13,935 nucleotides of DNA. Source: a candidate division NPL-UPA2 bacterium. Lineage in GTDB: Bacteria; Bacillota; UBA994. A program made the translations under genes and the position numbers. Shown in pieces: positions 5,517 to 12,722 of this stretch. The notes beneath the pieces are model-generated. The model did not search any database. It was not told the DNA's origin and saw nothing but the letters and a program-made list of their open reading frames with translations. Position 1 is the stretch's first letter; each line of letters begins with the position of its first letter. The stretch is taken from contig QLUB01000040.1 of assembly GCA_018725205.1 (NCBI GenBank), forward strand, positions 1 to 13,935. The letters run 5' to 3'.

Positions 5517-7745
5517 GTGTGTAAGAAAGTAGCTGTTATCGCCGCTGTGCTCGTGCTGCTCCTTGGGACGAGTCAGGGAGCTTGGCGACACGCCAATGCC
5601 TTTGGCACGCGGGCAGCAAATGTGTCTCTGTTTGGCGTGCGGGTTGGGGGAGCCGTGCTCTTTGAGGGTCGCGCCTATGTGCCCTCCACAGCGCTGCATG
5701 GGTTGCTAGGGTATGCAGTGGAGTTCGACTCTAAGACTCAAACCCTGCTCATCGGTTCGGGTCTTGACAGCCAGGCTATGACCGCACCTTTATCACCATA
5801 CAAGGGGTATACGGTCGTGCGCGTTGTCGCCCAGCAAAAGGTCCAAACTCTTAATCCGCCTGCCATCAATCACCGCGGCACAGTTTATGTGCCTTTGCGC
5901 CTGTTAGAGCGGCTCGGAGTGCAGGTAGGCTGGGACTTTTGGAGCAATACTGCTTATGCAGGGACTCTAAGGGACGACACGTTACCGCGTGTTGGTACGA
6001 CACAACAGCTCGAGCGTCTATTGGGCAGCGGTGCTGTGTGGACCGTCAAGGATACGATGCGGAACGCAACCGTTGCAACACAAGGTGCGGGGGCAGAATT
6101 CTCTCAGACTAATATTCAAGTAGCGGGAGTCGATGAATCAGACGTCGCTAAGACGGACGGGGAGTACATTTACCAGGTCAGGGGCCGAGAAGTTACGGTG
6201 ACACGCGTTCACCCCGTCTCCGACATGCGGGTGATGTCGACCATAGCTTTCAAAGACGAAAGATTTACTCCACAAGAAATCTTTATTGACGACCGATACC
6301 TTGTAGTGATTGGACAGGCAGACAATAACGAGTTTCGCACTAAAGTAGGCGCGGCGACCGAGCAGAGCCTGAGCGGCAAAGCAACTGTAGTTGGTCAAGT
6401 TGCCGCCCTCGTTATGCCTCGCTGGTGGGGCAATCCGACGGTTAGGGCCTATATCTACGACCTCACAGACCGCACTAACCTGCGGCTCCTGCGCGAGGTA
6501 GAAACCGAAGGTCATAGGCTGGCGACGCGTAAGATCGGCTCTGTAGTCTATTTGCTGTCAAACAGATGGGCGCAAGGCCCCATCGTGCCGCATGTTCGAG
6601 ATAGTGCGCGCGGGGATGACTTCCTGCCGATAGACCCCGCCGACATCCGCTACTTCCCTGACCGCATTGCGCCAAGCTATCTGGTTGTGACGGCCTTTGA
6701 CCTTAATCGTCCGGCGCAAACTGCCGCTGTGAGCGCATACTTGGGTGCAGGGCATGAAGTGTACATGTCGCATGAAAATATCTACGTGGCAGTCGGCGAC
6801 TGGCAGGGAGACACCGTAGTGCACAAGTTCGCGGTTAACGGCGTGGACGTAGCGTATTCCGCACGCGGCTTGGTGAAAGGCACCATTCTCAATCAGTTCT
6901 CTATGGACGAACACAACGGCTATTTCCGCACGGCGACCACGATTTGGTCGGGTGATAAGCTAAGCAACGCGGTCTTTGTGCTTGACGTCAAAATGCAGAC
7001 TGTGGGGCGCATCCTAAATATCGCTCCCACTGAGCGCATCTATTCTGCCCGTTTTATGGGCGACAGGGGCTACATGGTTACTTTCGTACTGGTAGACCCG
7101 CTGTTTGTGATCGACCTAAGCAATCCCCGTAACCCCAAAATCCTCGGTGAACTTAAAATCCCGGGCTTTAGTAGCTACTTGCACCCGCTTGACGAGAACC
7201 ATCTGCTCGGTATTGGCCGTGACACCACTGTGCTCACGACACGCGATCAAAGCGGCCGCATCATTAACGAAGTCGCGATCGAGCTTGGTATAAAACTGGC
7301 CATCTTCGATGTCACGGACGTCGCCAACCCAATCGAGGAGTATGTCGAAATTATCGGGGGGCGCGGCACATACTCCGAGGTGCTCCATAACCACAAGGCC
7401 CTTTTGTTTGACACTCGCAACAAGATCATGGCCTTTCCGATTACCATTCATACGCCTGTTCTTAAGCCCGAATTCAACCATGGTCCCTTTGAGTTTCAAG
7501 GTGCAATTATCTACGATGTCAGTCTCACGCGGGGTTTTTCGCCACGAGCTAGGATTTCGCACCTCACACCCCAAGACTCGTCACGCCGTCCCCAGTTCTG
7601 GCATGGCGGCAGAGCGGAGGTTAAGCGCATTCTATATGTAGGCCAAAACTTCTATGTGCTGTCGGATGAATTCGTGACTGCGCACACAGACACAGACTTC
7701 CGCGAAGTAAACCGCGTGCAGCTGGCAAAAAGCGAGGCGCCTTAG
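5517..7745 (+). CDS. Secreted beta-propeller protein with copper-amine-oxidase-like N-terminal repeats
   Basis: A 742-residue exported protein of unknown function. The start chosen is GTG 5517, 5 nt after GGGGGGGAGAGG; it gives an immediate signal peptide (VCKKVAVIAAVLVLLLGTSQG, Lys-rich then hydrophobic). The in-frame ATG at 5451 has no SD and would bury the signal. Residues about 40-85 and 105-150 resemble two copper-amine-oxidase N-terminal-like repeats (…GRAYVPSTALHGLLGY…; …GTVYVPLRLLERLGVQVGW…), a cell-surface module common in Bacillota. The rest, about 195-735, matches the C-terminal beta-propeller family distantly related to WD-40 (COG4880/PF09826): FSQTNIQVAGVDESDVAKTDG (about 195-215) is its diagnostic opening, followed by repeated IYDLTD-, FDLNRPAQ-, VIDLSNP- and FDVTDVANP-like blade motifs. 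Likely acts outside the cell or at the wall, perhaps in binding. No catalytic residues were recognised. Divergent from korAB and convergent with the ABC operon; apparently monocistronic. Confidence 0.87.
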   Translation: MCKKVAVIAAVLVLLLGTSQGAWRHANAFGTRAANVSLFGVRVGGAVLFEGRAYVPSTALHGLLGYAVEFDSKTQTLLIGSGLDSQAMTAPLSPYKGYTVVRVVAQQKVQTLNPPAINHRGTVYVPLRLLERLGVQVGWDFWSNTAYAGTLRDDTLPRVGTTQQLERLLGSGAVWTVKDTMRNATVATQGAGAEFSQTNIQVAGVDESDVAKTDGEYIYQVRGREVTVTRVHPVSDMRVMSTIAFKDERFTPQEIFIDDRYLVVIGQADNNEFRTKVGAATEQSLSGKATVVGQVAALVMPRWWGNPTVRAYIYDLTDRTNLRLLREVETEGHRLATRKIGSVVYLLSNRWAQGPIVPHVRDSARGDDFLPIDPADIRYFPDRIAPSYLVVTAFDLNRPAQTAAVSAYLGAGHEVYMSHENIYVAVGDWQGDTVVHKFAVNGVDVAYSARGLVKGTILNQFSMDEHNGYFRTATTIWSGDKLSNAVFVLDVKMQTVGRILNIAPTERIYSARFMGDRGYMVTFVLVDPLFVIDLSNPRNPKILGELKIPGFSSYLHPLDENHLLGIGRDTTVLTTRDQSGRIINEVAIELGIKLAIFDVTDVANPIEEYVEIIGGRGTYSEVLHNHKALLFDTRNKIMAFPITIHTPVLKPEFNHGPFEFQGAIIYDVSLTRGFSPRARISHLTPQDSSRRPQFWHGGRAEVKRILYVGQNFYVLSDEFVTAHTDTDFREVNRVQLAKSEAP

Positions 7746-7765
7746 CAACTCGCTAGGTGCCTCGC
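7727..7765 (-). terminator. Rho-independent terminator of the GntR/ABC operon
   Basis: GCGAGGCGCCT (7732-7742) pairs with AGGTGCCTCGC (7755-7765), an 11-bp stem with one G-U pair and a 12-nt loop. On the minus strand it is followed at once by TTTTT (7731-7727), the arrangement of an intrinsic terminator for the operon whose last gene stops at 7788. The other strand lacks a T-run but forms the same hairpin just at the propeller stop codon (7743-7745), so it may also protect or end that transcript. Confidence 0.85.
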
Positions 7766-7787
7766 GCTTCACCGGCAATTTCCGGAC

Positions 7788-8486
7788 CTACGGCCCTTCT
7801 CTGTCTACAAACAAGAGGGAGGGATCGGGGTCCTTTATTTCTACGTTGGCTGGGATGCGAATGTAGAGCACTTGGGCACCTCGTAACGACACAGACGGTA
7901 ACACCCCTTGCGGTTCTAGGGCGAGAAGTAAAGCTTGCGCCGGTGCGTCAGGCGAAAATCTGAGGAAATGTGCTCCCCTAGCTACGGGCTGCACTACGGT
8001 CAAGGCGTTTACGGAAAAGCTAAGCTCTACCGGCAAGGGAATCTGCCTACTGATATCCACCATGTCTTGAATGGAAGGCGTGCGGTAGAGCGCCACTTCG
8101 ACAATCCCATCGCGACCAGTCTTATGTTCTATGACGACGGGCAGTTGCGGGACGGCGCCTATGACCGTGAGCGCGAGACCGCTCATCGGGAACCGCCATT
8201 CCCGTGTACGGTGTACCCCTGTGACACTTGACGGTCGACCCCGAAGGGCGCTCTGGAGCAACTCGCGGTTGGCGACTCGGGCGTCGCTCAGCGTGGCAGC
8301 GTCCACGATGGGGGCGAATCTCTCTGTGGGGAGTAAATGCAGCGCAAAAGGAGATACCAAGAGCGTGATCAGATGGCCGATTAAAAGCCATTGGAGATGC
8401 TGTCTTGTCACAGACACGCCTAACTTACCCACAGCATAAACCGTCAAACCAAACCACGCCAACCCTAATAGCCATAACACAATCAT
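7788..8486 (-). CDS. Unrecognised membrane protein, last gene of the GntR/ABC operon
   Basis: A 232-residue protein that I do not recognise. It begins with two strongly hydrophobic segments (about 1-19 and 31-52), joined by a short loop, followed by about 180 mostly soluble residues with alternating hydrophobic patterns suggestive of beta strands (for example VELSFSVNALTVVQPV and GAQVLYIRIPANVEI). No catalytic or metal motif, cysteine pair or signal cleavage site is evident. The tail may lie outside the cell if the first helix goes inwards to outwards. The start ATG 8484-8486 overlaps the permease stop (ATGA), with GAGGTG as SD, so synthesis is coupled to the permease. Its position makes it a likely accessory or sensor part of the ABC transporter, by inference only. 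The terminator at 7727-7765 follows its stop. Confidence 0.8.
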   Translation of the reverse strand: MIVLWLLGLAWFGLTVYAVGKLGVSVTRQHLQWLLIGHLITLLVSPFALHLLPTERFAPIVDAATLSDARVANRELLQSALRGRPSSVTGVHRTREWRFPMSGLALTVIGAVPQLPVVIEHKTGRDGIVEVALYRTPSIQDMVDISRQIPLPVELSFSVNALTVVQPVARGAHFLRFSPDAPAQALLLALEPQGVLPSVSLRGAQVLYIRIPANVEIKDPDPSLLFVDREGP

Positions 8487-9241
8487 TGCCTTTTCACCTC
8501 AGTGTCGTGGGATAAGAGAAACGCTAGGCCAAAAATTAGCCCTGCCGTGCCGAGCGACTTGGCAACAAACAGCAGCAGTGAGGTTTCATGCATAATGAAG
8601 CCCGTTATGCTCTGCACACCGCGCAAGACATCCTCGCCTCCGCCTCCCAGCATTGCGAAGGCTAGCGCAAACAGAGGAGTTAGCAAGGCCAATAAGGACC
8701 CCGCTTGCATCAGTTTTCCACCCAAGTAGCCGATACAACCGGCTAAGAGCATATACATGGAGGATACAGCTGCGCCTACTACGAGCTCAAGCGGCGCGAG
8801 AAAGACGTTTTGGGCAACTATCGCGTCATCAGGGAAAACGAAGAAGGCTACTAACCGCAGCAATACCGCACCAAGTGCGGCAAATGTGCCGGCGGCGATT
8901 GACCATGTAATGAGCAGCACGGCGTTAGAGAGATTGTGGCTGATGCAGTTAGACACGAAGGTAAAATCCAAATCGCTGTAGTCCTTTGTGGTCAGCAAAA
9001 CCGCGACCACAAAAGCCCACAGCACAGTAACCCACAGCACAGCTTCGTTGGAGATAGACCGCATCGACAGCCAAATTTGCCCCATGCTGATACCGAATTG
9101 CGAGCTAAAAGATAGGGAGAGGGCGATCCCTAGCAAGTTAACAGCTACCAAAGACGCGAAAACCCCGATGTGAGCTTTGAGCTTGAATGCATACTGCGCT
9201 TTAACGATTCGCCACAGACTTGGTTTGGCTAAATACATCAT
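8483..9241 (-). CDS. ABC transporter membrane subunit (ABC-2-like permease)
   Basis: A protein of about 252 residues with some six hydrophobic segments (for example IGVFASLVAVNLLGIALSLS, VLWVTVLWAFVVAVLLTT and LLALLTPLFALAFAMLGGGG) and few charges between them, as expected for the membrane half of an ABC-2-type transporter. It shares little recognisable sequence; the assignment rests mainly on topology and on lying between an ABC ATPase and a GntR regulator. Start: a strong SD AAAGGAGG (9247-9254) precedes TTG 9244, ATG 9241 and ATG 9238; spacing favours one of the two ATGs, and 9241 is given here. This start lies inside the ATPase gene, which ends at 9201, an overlap of about 41 nt. The downstream gene overlaps its stop by 4 nt (ATGA). 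It would partner the ATPase in a homodimeric transporter. Confidence 0.75.
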   Translation of the reverse strand: MMYLAKPSLWRIVKAQYAFKLKAHIGVFASLVAVNLLGIALSLSFSSQFGISMGQIWLSMRSISNEAVLWVTVLWAFVVAVLLTTKDYSDLDFTFVSNCISHNLSNAVLLITWSIAAGTFAALGAVLLRLVAFFVFPDDAIVAQNVFLAPLELVVGAAVSSMYMLLAGCIGYLGGKLMQAGSLLALLTPLFALAFAMLGGGGEDVLRGVQSITGFIMHETSLLLFVAKSLGTAGLIFGLAFLLSHDTEVKRQ

Positions 9242-10121
9242 CAATGCCTCCTTTCCTTTGCTCCGTCAAGTAGACGCACAGGTCAGCTGCGGGTACCGCA
9301 GTTATATCGACGCCGGACAGTTGAGCTTGTTGTAAATCTCCCCTTTTAAGGTCGTTCTTGATGACCACATAGGAGAAACATGAGCTAATTTGGCGCGTGT
9401 GAAGAACTTCGCGGTTCTCGGTGAGGGCGCAGAGCGCATCGCTATTGCCTGCCAGCCCGACCGCATACTCCGTAAGTTGCGGCAAAGGCAAATGCAGCAC
9501 TTTGTATCCGTCCTTGAGCAGTACGATGTCTTCTAGTATGTCTTCTACTTCGAGCAGCATATGGCTGGAAAACAAGATGCTACGTGGGTGCTGCATATAG
9601 TCTTTAAGGAGAGCCCGATAGAAATCTCGCCTGACGCCAACATCCATGCCCAGGGTAGGTTCGTCAAAGATGGTGAGTGGGCAATGCGCGGCAAGCCCTA
9701 GGATAGCGTTCACTGTGCTTTTTTGGCCGCGTGAGAGGTGCGCGTGGCAAAGCTTGGGGTTAAGAGCAAAGTAGTCTAACAAACCACGTGCCAACTTGTG
9801 GTCCCAGTTAGCATAGACACGCGCTGCCATGCGGCAAATATCGTCTAAACACAAAGAAGACGGGAAGACCATGCGGTCATCGATAAAGATAGCATTGGCA
9901 CTCACTCGCAAGTTGTTAAAGGGGGCCTCGCCGAAAACGCGCATTTCACCCGCCGTTGCCTTAAGAAAGCCGGCAATTAGTTTGAGTAGGGTAGTCTTGC
10001 CGGCGCCGTTAGGGCCAATAATGCCGGTCATTTTGTTGTGCTCGACCACTAGCGACAAGGAGTCGACGGCGACGTTTTCCCCATAGACCTTGTTCAGGCC
10101 GATACATTCTATTGCTTTCAA
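9201..10121 (-). CDS. ABC transporter ATP-binding protein (YtrB-like)
   Basis: A 306-residue ATPase that would power the adjacent permease. Motifs in order: Walker A GPNGAGKT (36-43), signature LSRGQ (129-133), Walker B LTIFDE with catalytic Glu154, D-loop LGMD (157-160) and switch His187 (FSSHML). The usual Q-loop glutamine is not evident: the segment reads NAIFIDDRMVF (76-86). About 100 residues after the ATPase core (from about 205) form an extra C-terminal domain, as in YtrB- and BcrA-type ATPases. Start is TTG 10121, preceded by GGGAGAGG; its TTGA overlaps the stop of the regulator gene by 4 nt, so no other start fits better. Relatives in GntR-led operons are induced by cell-envelope-active peptides; a role in export of such a compound or in envelope homeostasis is inferred, not shown. 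Confidence 0.92.
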   Translation of the reverse strand: MKAIECIGLNKVYGENVAVDSLSLVVEHNKMTGIIGPNGAGKTTLLKLIAGFLKATAGEMRVFGEAPFNNLRVSANAIFIDDRMVFPSSLCLDDICRMAARVYANWDHKLARGLLDYFALNPKLCHAHLSRGQKSTVNAILGLAAHCPLTIFDEPTLGMDVGVRRDFYRALLKDYMQHPRSILFSSHMLLEVEDILEDIVLLKDGYKVLHLPLPQLTEYAVGLAGNSDALCALTENREVLHTRQISSCFSYVVIKNDLKRGDLQQAQLSGVDITAVPAADLCVYLTEQRKGGIDDVFSQTKSVANR

Positions 10122-10507
10122 GACTGCACCTCTCCCTTCAGCTCTTCGTTGGCTTGACGCATCATTTCCGTGAGTTCGGCTTCAGCAATGCCTAGGCGTC
10201 CCGCTTCAAGCACCAGCTCTAGCACGAGGTGTTTTAGCTTCTCTCCCTTGCGTTGGTCCAGTATTTGCGCTTTGGCGTCAGGAGAGGCAAACATCCCGAG
10301 TCCGCGCTTCTTGTACAAGATTCCCTTGTCCGCTAAGATGCTGAGCCCTTTGGCTGCAGTAGCGGGATTGATGTTGAACATCTCTGCTAACTGATATTGC
10401 GAGAACACCTTTTCGTCACAAGCTATCTTCCCGGAAAGTATCTGCGTCTCCAGCCATTCCGCTATTTGCAGATAGATGGGCTTCATCGTGTCGGCATCCA
10501 GTCGCAT
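10118..10507 (-). CDS. GntR-family transcriptional regulator, YtrA subfamily
   Basis: A 129-residue repressor with a winged helix-turn-helix (about 10-75): PIYLQIAEWLETQILSGKI, then a recognition region reading QYQLAEMFNINPATAAKGL, then the wing LYKKRGLGMFAS. The short C-terminal part (about 80-129) is a helical dimerisation tail without a ligand-binding FCD or UTRA domain, which defines the YtrA subfamily. Relatives repress their own operon with ABC transporter genes. Start ATG 10507 follows AGGGAGGTGT (10511-10520); a longer frame from 10597 runs through the promoter and palindrome and lacks an SD, so it is rejected. It is the first gene of the operon 10507-7788. The palindrome at 10530-10559 is its very likely binding site. 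Confidence 0.92.
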   Translation of the reverse strand: MRLDADTMKPIYLQIAEWLETQILSGKIACDEKVFSQYQLAEMFNINPATAAKGLSILADKGILYKKRGLGMFASPDAKAQILDQRKGEKLKHLVLELVLEAGRLGIAEAELTEMMRQANEELKGEVQS

Positions 10508-10529
10508 GGCACACCTCCCTCGCGGATAG

Positions 10530-10559
10530 TATAGTGCATTACTGTTGTAATGTACTATA
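10530..10559. promoter_or_regulatory. Palindromic operator for the GntR/YtrA-type regulator
   Basis: A 30-bp inverted repeat: TATAGT-g-CATTAC (10530-10542), TGTT spacer, GTAATG-t-ACTATA (10547-10559). The 13-bp arms match at 12 positions. It sits between the promoter and the regulator's ribosome binding site and covers the -10 hexamer. Its size and place fit autorepression by the dimeric regulator encoded next to it; binding itself is inferred. Confidence 0.8.
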
Positions 10560-10582
10560 TCACGGACGATATCAATTGGCAA
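10554..10582 (-). promoter_or_regulatory. Promoter of the GntR/ABC operon
   Basis: On the minus strand TTGCCA (10582-10577) and TATAGT (10559-10554) are spaced by exactly 17 nt: a -35 with 5 of 6 and a -10 with 4 of 6 consensus matches. It lies 47 nt before the regulator start and just after the terminator of the upstream transporter gene. The -10 coincides with one end of the palindrome at 10530-10559, so a bound repressor would block it. Confidence 0.7.
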
Positions 10583-10586
10583 CAAC

Positions 10587-10618
10587 AAAAAGACCACCTT
10601 TCATGGGGCGGTCTTTTT
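10587..10618 (-). terminator. Rho-independent terminator of the OFA-type transporter gene
   Basis: AAAAAGACC (10587-10595) pairs with GGTCTTTTT (10610-10618), with further possible CC/GG pairs inside the loop. On the minus strand the stem ends in TTTTTG, 21 nt after the transporter stop codon. The structure is symmetrical in the A/T flanks, so it could work in both directions. The promoter of the next operon begins 5 nt further on. Confidence 0.85.
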
Positions 10619-10638
10619 GCGCAGGTAGGTAGCCCCCG

Positions 10639-11916
10639 TCAGGCGGTTTCCGTCTTCGGGAGCCCGAGCTTGACGGCTCGTTGTTTGAGGGCAGCAGGTT
10701 TGACCAACCTCTCAGTGAAAACAATGGCGGGTATACACAAAACAGCCCAGACGAAGAAAGCGGGGTTGTAGCTGGCGGTTACATCGCGAATCAGCCCAGT
10801 AAAGAATGGCCCAATAAACGAGGCAATGCCCCAGGCGGTGATCATGCCGCCATAATTTACGCCGACGTTTTTCATGCCCCATGAATCAGCGGTAAAGGCC
10901 GGCGAAAGACCGAGGTAACCGCCAAAAGCGACGCCGCCGACGGTAGCCGTGAAGTACAGGAGCCCGGGGATATTGTAAATAGCCGCAACTGGCGCAGCGA
11001 TGGTCGCCGCCATCATCAATGTGCCGACTAGGGTAAACGACTTTAAGCGCCCAATAATATCCGACAGGGGGCTCAGTACAAAACGCCCAAATAGGTTGCT
11101 GAGCGAAGTAATCGCCACAAGCCCCGTAGCCGTAGCTTCAGAAAAACCAAGCTCAAGGGCGAGTGGGCGTAAATGGACAATAATACTAAAACCGCCACAC
11201 AAGATAAGGACAAACTGTAGCCACATCAGCCAAAATTGTGACGTCGCGAGCATGGCCTTAAAAGGGAACTCGTAGCCCGTATACTCAGGAGAAGGCTTGC
11301 GGATGCCAACGCCTTTAGAGGGGTTCCAGCCGGCAGGAAGCCAGCCCTTAGGAGGGTTAATCAAGACAAAAGAACATAGGGCAACAACGGCAGAGAACAC
11401 GCCTCCCAGTAGCCAGAAGGCTGTGCGCCAGCCATAGGCGTCAACAGCATAGTGGGCAATCGGACCAAAAACCGCTGCCGATGCGCCAAACCCCCCGACC
11501 AGAATTCCGGTCGCTGTTCCCTTCATGTCGGGGAACCACTTGAGGCCGCCGGCTACGACAGCCGAATAACCTGCCCCCAGCGCCGCGCCTGTAATAATGC
11601 CGTACGAGATGACGAGCCAAATAAGGTTTTGCGCCATAGCGCTGAGCCCATAGCCGATGATTAAGGCTACCGCACTAAAGATGATGAGGGGGCGCGGTCC
11701 CTTTAGATCCTGAAAGCGTCCAGCGGGGAGCATACCAAAAGCGAAAACTAGACCTGCTACGGTAAAAGGGATTGTTACTGTGGCCCTGCTCCAGCCAAAT
11801 TCGGCCTGCAAGGCCGGCATAAAGATAGACCATGCGTAGAGTGTGCCAAGACATAGGGTGGTTAAGAATCCTGCGACGGCCACTAGGTAGCGGAAATTGT
11901 TCGATTTCACCAACAT
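10639..11916 (-). CDS. MFS transporter of the oxalate/formate antiporter (OFA) family
   Basis: A transporter of up to 425 residues with 12 predicted helices in two six-helix halves. OFA-family marks are the first helix AGFLTTLCLGTLYAWSIF (about 15-32) followed by GWSRATVTIPF, the loop 2-3 motif GRFQDLKGPR (the MFS signature D-x-x-G-x-R type), GGLKWFPDMKGTATGI, and the central-loop motif INPPKGWLPAGWNP. Known members exchange organic anions such as oxalate, formate or other monocarboxylates across the cytoplasmic membrane; the substrate here cannot be read. Start is uncertain: AGGGGG (11918-11923) is only 1 nt from ATG 11916 but 7 nt from the in-frame GTG at 11910, which is the better-spaced start. 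It has its own promoter (11961-11989) and terminator, so it is probably a single-gene unit. Confidence 0.9.
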   Translation of the reverse strand: MLVKSNNFRYLVAVAGFLTTLCLGTLYAWSIFMPALQAEFGWSRATVTIPFTVAGLVFAFGMLPAGRFQDLKGPRPLIIFSAVALIIGYGLSAMAQNLIWLVISYGIITGAALGAGYSAVVAGGLKWFPDMKGTATGILVGGFGASAAVFGPIAHYAVDAYGWRTAFWLLGGVFSAVVALCSFVLINPPKGWLPAGWNPSKGVGIRKPSPEYTGYEFPFKAMLATSQFWLMWLQFVLILCGGFSIIVHLRPLALELGFSEATATGLVAITSLSNLFGRFVLSPLSDIIGRLKSFTLVGTLMMAATIAAPVAAIYNIPGLLYFTATVGGVAFGGYLGLSPAFTADSWGMKNVGVNYGGMITAWGIASFIGPFFTGLIRDVTASYNPAFFVWAVLCIPAIVFTERLVKPAALKQRAVKLGLPKTETA

Positions 11917-11960
11917 GCCCCCTTACGGTTACTATGGCGCCTTGCCGCGATTGCCTATGG

Positions 11961-11989
11961 ATTGTAGCACGGTTTCACAAAGTGGGCAA
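11961..11989 (-). promoter_or_regulatory. Promoter of the OFA-type transporter gene
   Basis: On the minus strand TTGCCC (11989-11984; 4 of 6 matches) and TACAAT (11966-11961; 5 of 6 matches) stand 17 nt apart, about 45-50 nt before the start codon. No operator-like repeat was seen beside it. Confidence 0.65.
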
Positions 11990-12009
11990 ACAAAATGGAG
12001 CTGGCAGGG

Positions 12010-12705
12010 CTAATCGGCCTCTCTAACTAGGCCTCGGTCAAACCAGTGGCGGGCGAGGTAGACGAAAGGTGTGTCAAGCAGGGCAATAAGTGCTTTTAGC
12101 AAATATGTGGAAACAGTGATCTGCAACACAATATTGGGAGAAAAAACACCCGTAAACGCCAGCAACGAAAAGACTACCGAATCAACCAGCTGGCTAAGCA
12201 AAGTGCTGCCGTTGTTCCGTAGCCAGATGTATTTGTTCGAGCTAAACTTCTCCCGCAGCCGCACAAAGATGTATATGTCCATAAATTGGCTAATCAAGTA
12301 GGCGGTAAGGCTGGCGAAGGCAATACGCGGCAAAAACGAGAACAGGGCAGTAAGGTGAGGGTGAGCCCAGTCGCTAGCGTGCGGGACGAACTGAAGAGTC
12401 AACTGTAGCATAACAGTGGTCGCAATCATGGCTACGAAGCCGAGCAAGACGCCGTTCCTAGCGCTTTTTGGCCCGTAGATCTCGTTAATGATGTCGGTGG
12501 CCAAAAAAGTAGCCCCATAGAGAACGTTCCCGGTCGTCGCCACGACCCCGCCTATGGCCACGGTCTTAAGAACCTCGATATTGCACACGATGATGGACAT
12601 CACTATCCAGCAGTACATCCCCACCTTGCCAAAAAAGCGGAAGGTAAACAAGATAAGCACGAAACCAACTAGGATAGTGAGTAGAAACAGCAACTCGTTT
12701 GACAT
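12010..12705 (-). CDS. VUT-family queuosine precursor transporter (YhhQ-like)
   Basis: A 231-residue membrane protein of the VUT family (formerly DUF165), of which E. coli YhhQ imports the queuosine precursors preQ0/preQ1 for tRNA modification. The hallmark motif is present: GNVLYGATFLATDIINEIYG followed by PKSARNG, i.e. T-D-I-x-N-E-x-Y-G-x-x-x-A-R. About six hydrophobic segments are seen, plus the conserved QFMDIYIFVRLRE and LLSQLVDSVVFSLLAF patches towards the C-terminus. Start ATG 12705 follows a perfect AAGGAGG by 5 nt; a longer frame from 12759 overlaps the ABC gene and has no SD. It begins 17 nt after the stop of the ABC exporter gene and is probably cotranscribed. No preQ1 riboswitch-like leader exists in that short gap. 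No clear terminator follows, so some read-through into the OFA transporter gene is possible. Confidence 0.88.
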   Translation of the reverse strand: MSNELLFLLTILVGFVLILFTFRFFGKVGMYCWIVMSIIVCNIEVLKTVAIGGVVATTGNVLYGATFLATDIINEIYGPKSARNGVLLGFVAMIATTVMLQLTLQFVPHASDWAHPHLTALFSFLPRIAFASLTAYLISQFMDIYIFVRLREKFSSNKYIWLRNNGSTLLSQLVDSVVFSLLAFTGVFSPNIVLQITVSTYLLKALIALLDTPFVYLARHWFDRGLVREAD

Positions 12706-12722
12706 GACGGCCTCCTTGATGC

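Noticed and set aside
10508..10597. N-terminal extension of the GntR regulator by 30 residues from 10597
   Set aside because: The extension would be translated through the promoter and operator, has no ribosome binding site, and the family starts at the MRLDADTMKPIY position, which has a strong SD.
12706..12722. Possible preQ1 riboswitch before the VUT queuosine-precursor transporter
   Set aside because: Only 17 nt separate this gene from the ABC exporter stop, and they are mostly the ribosome binding site; there is no room for an aptamer.
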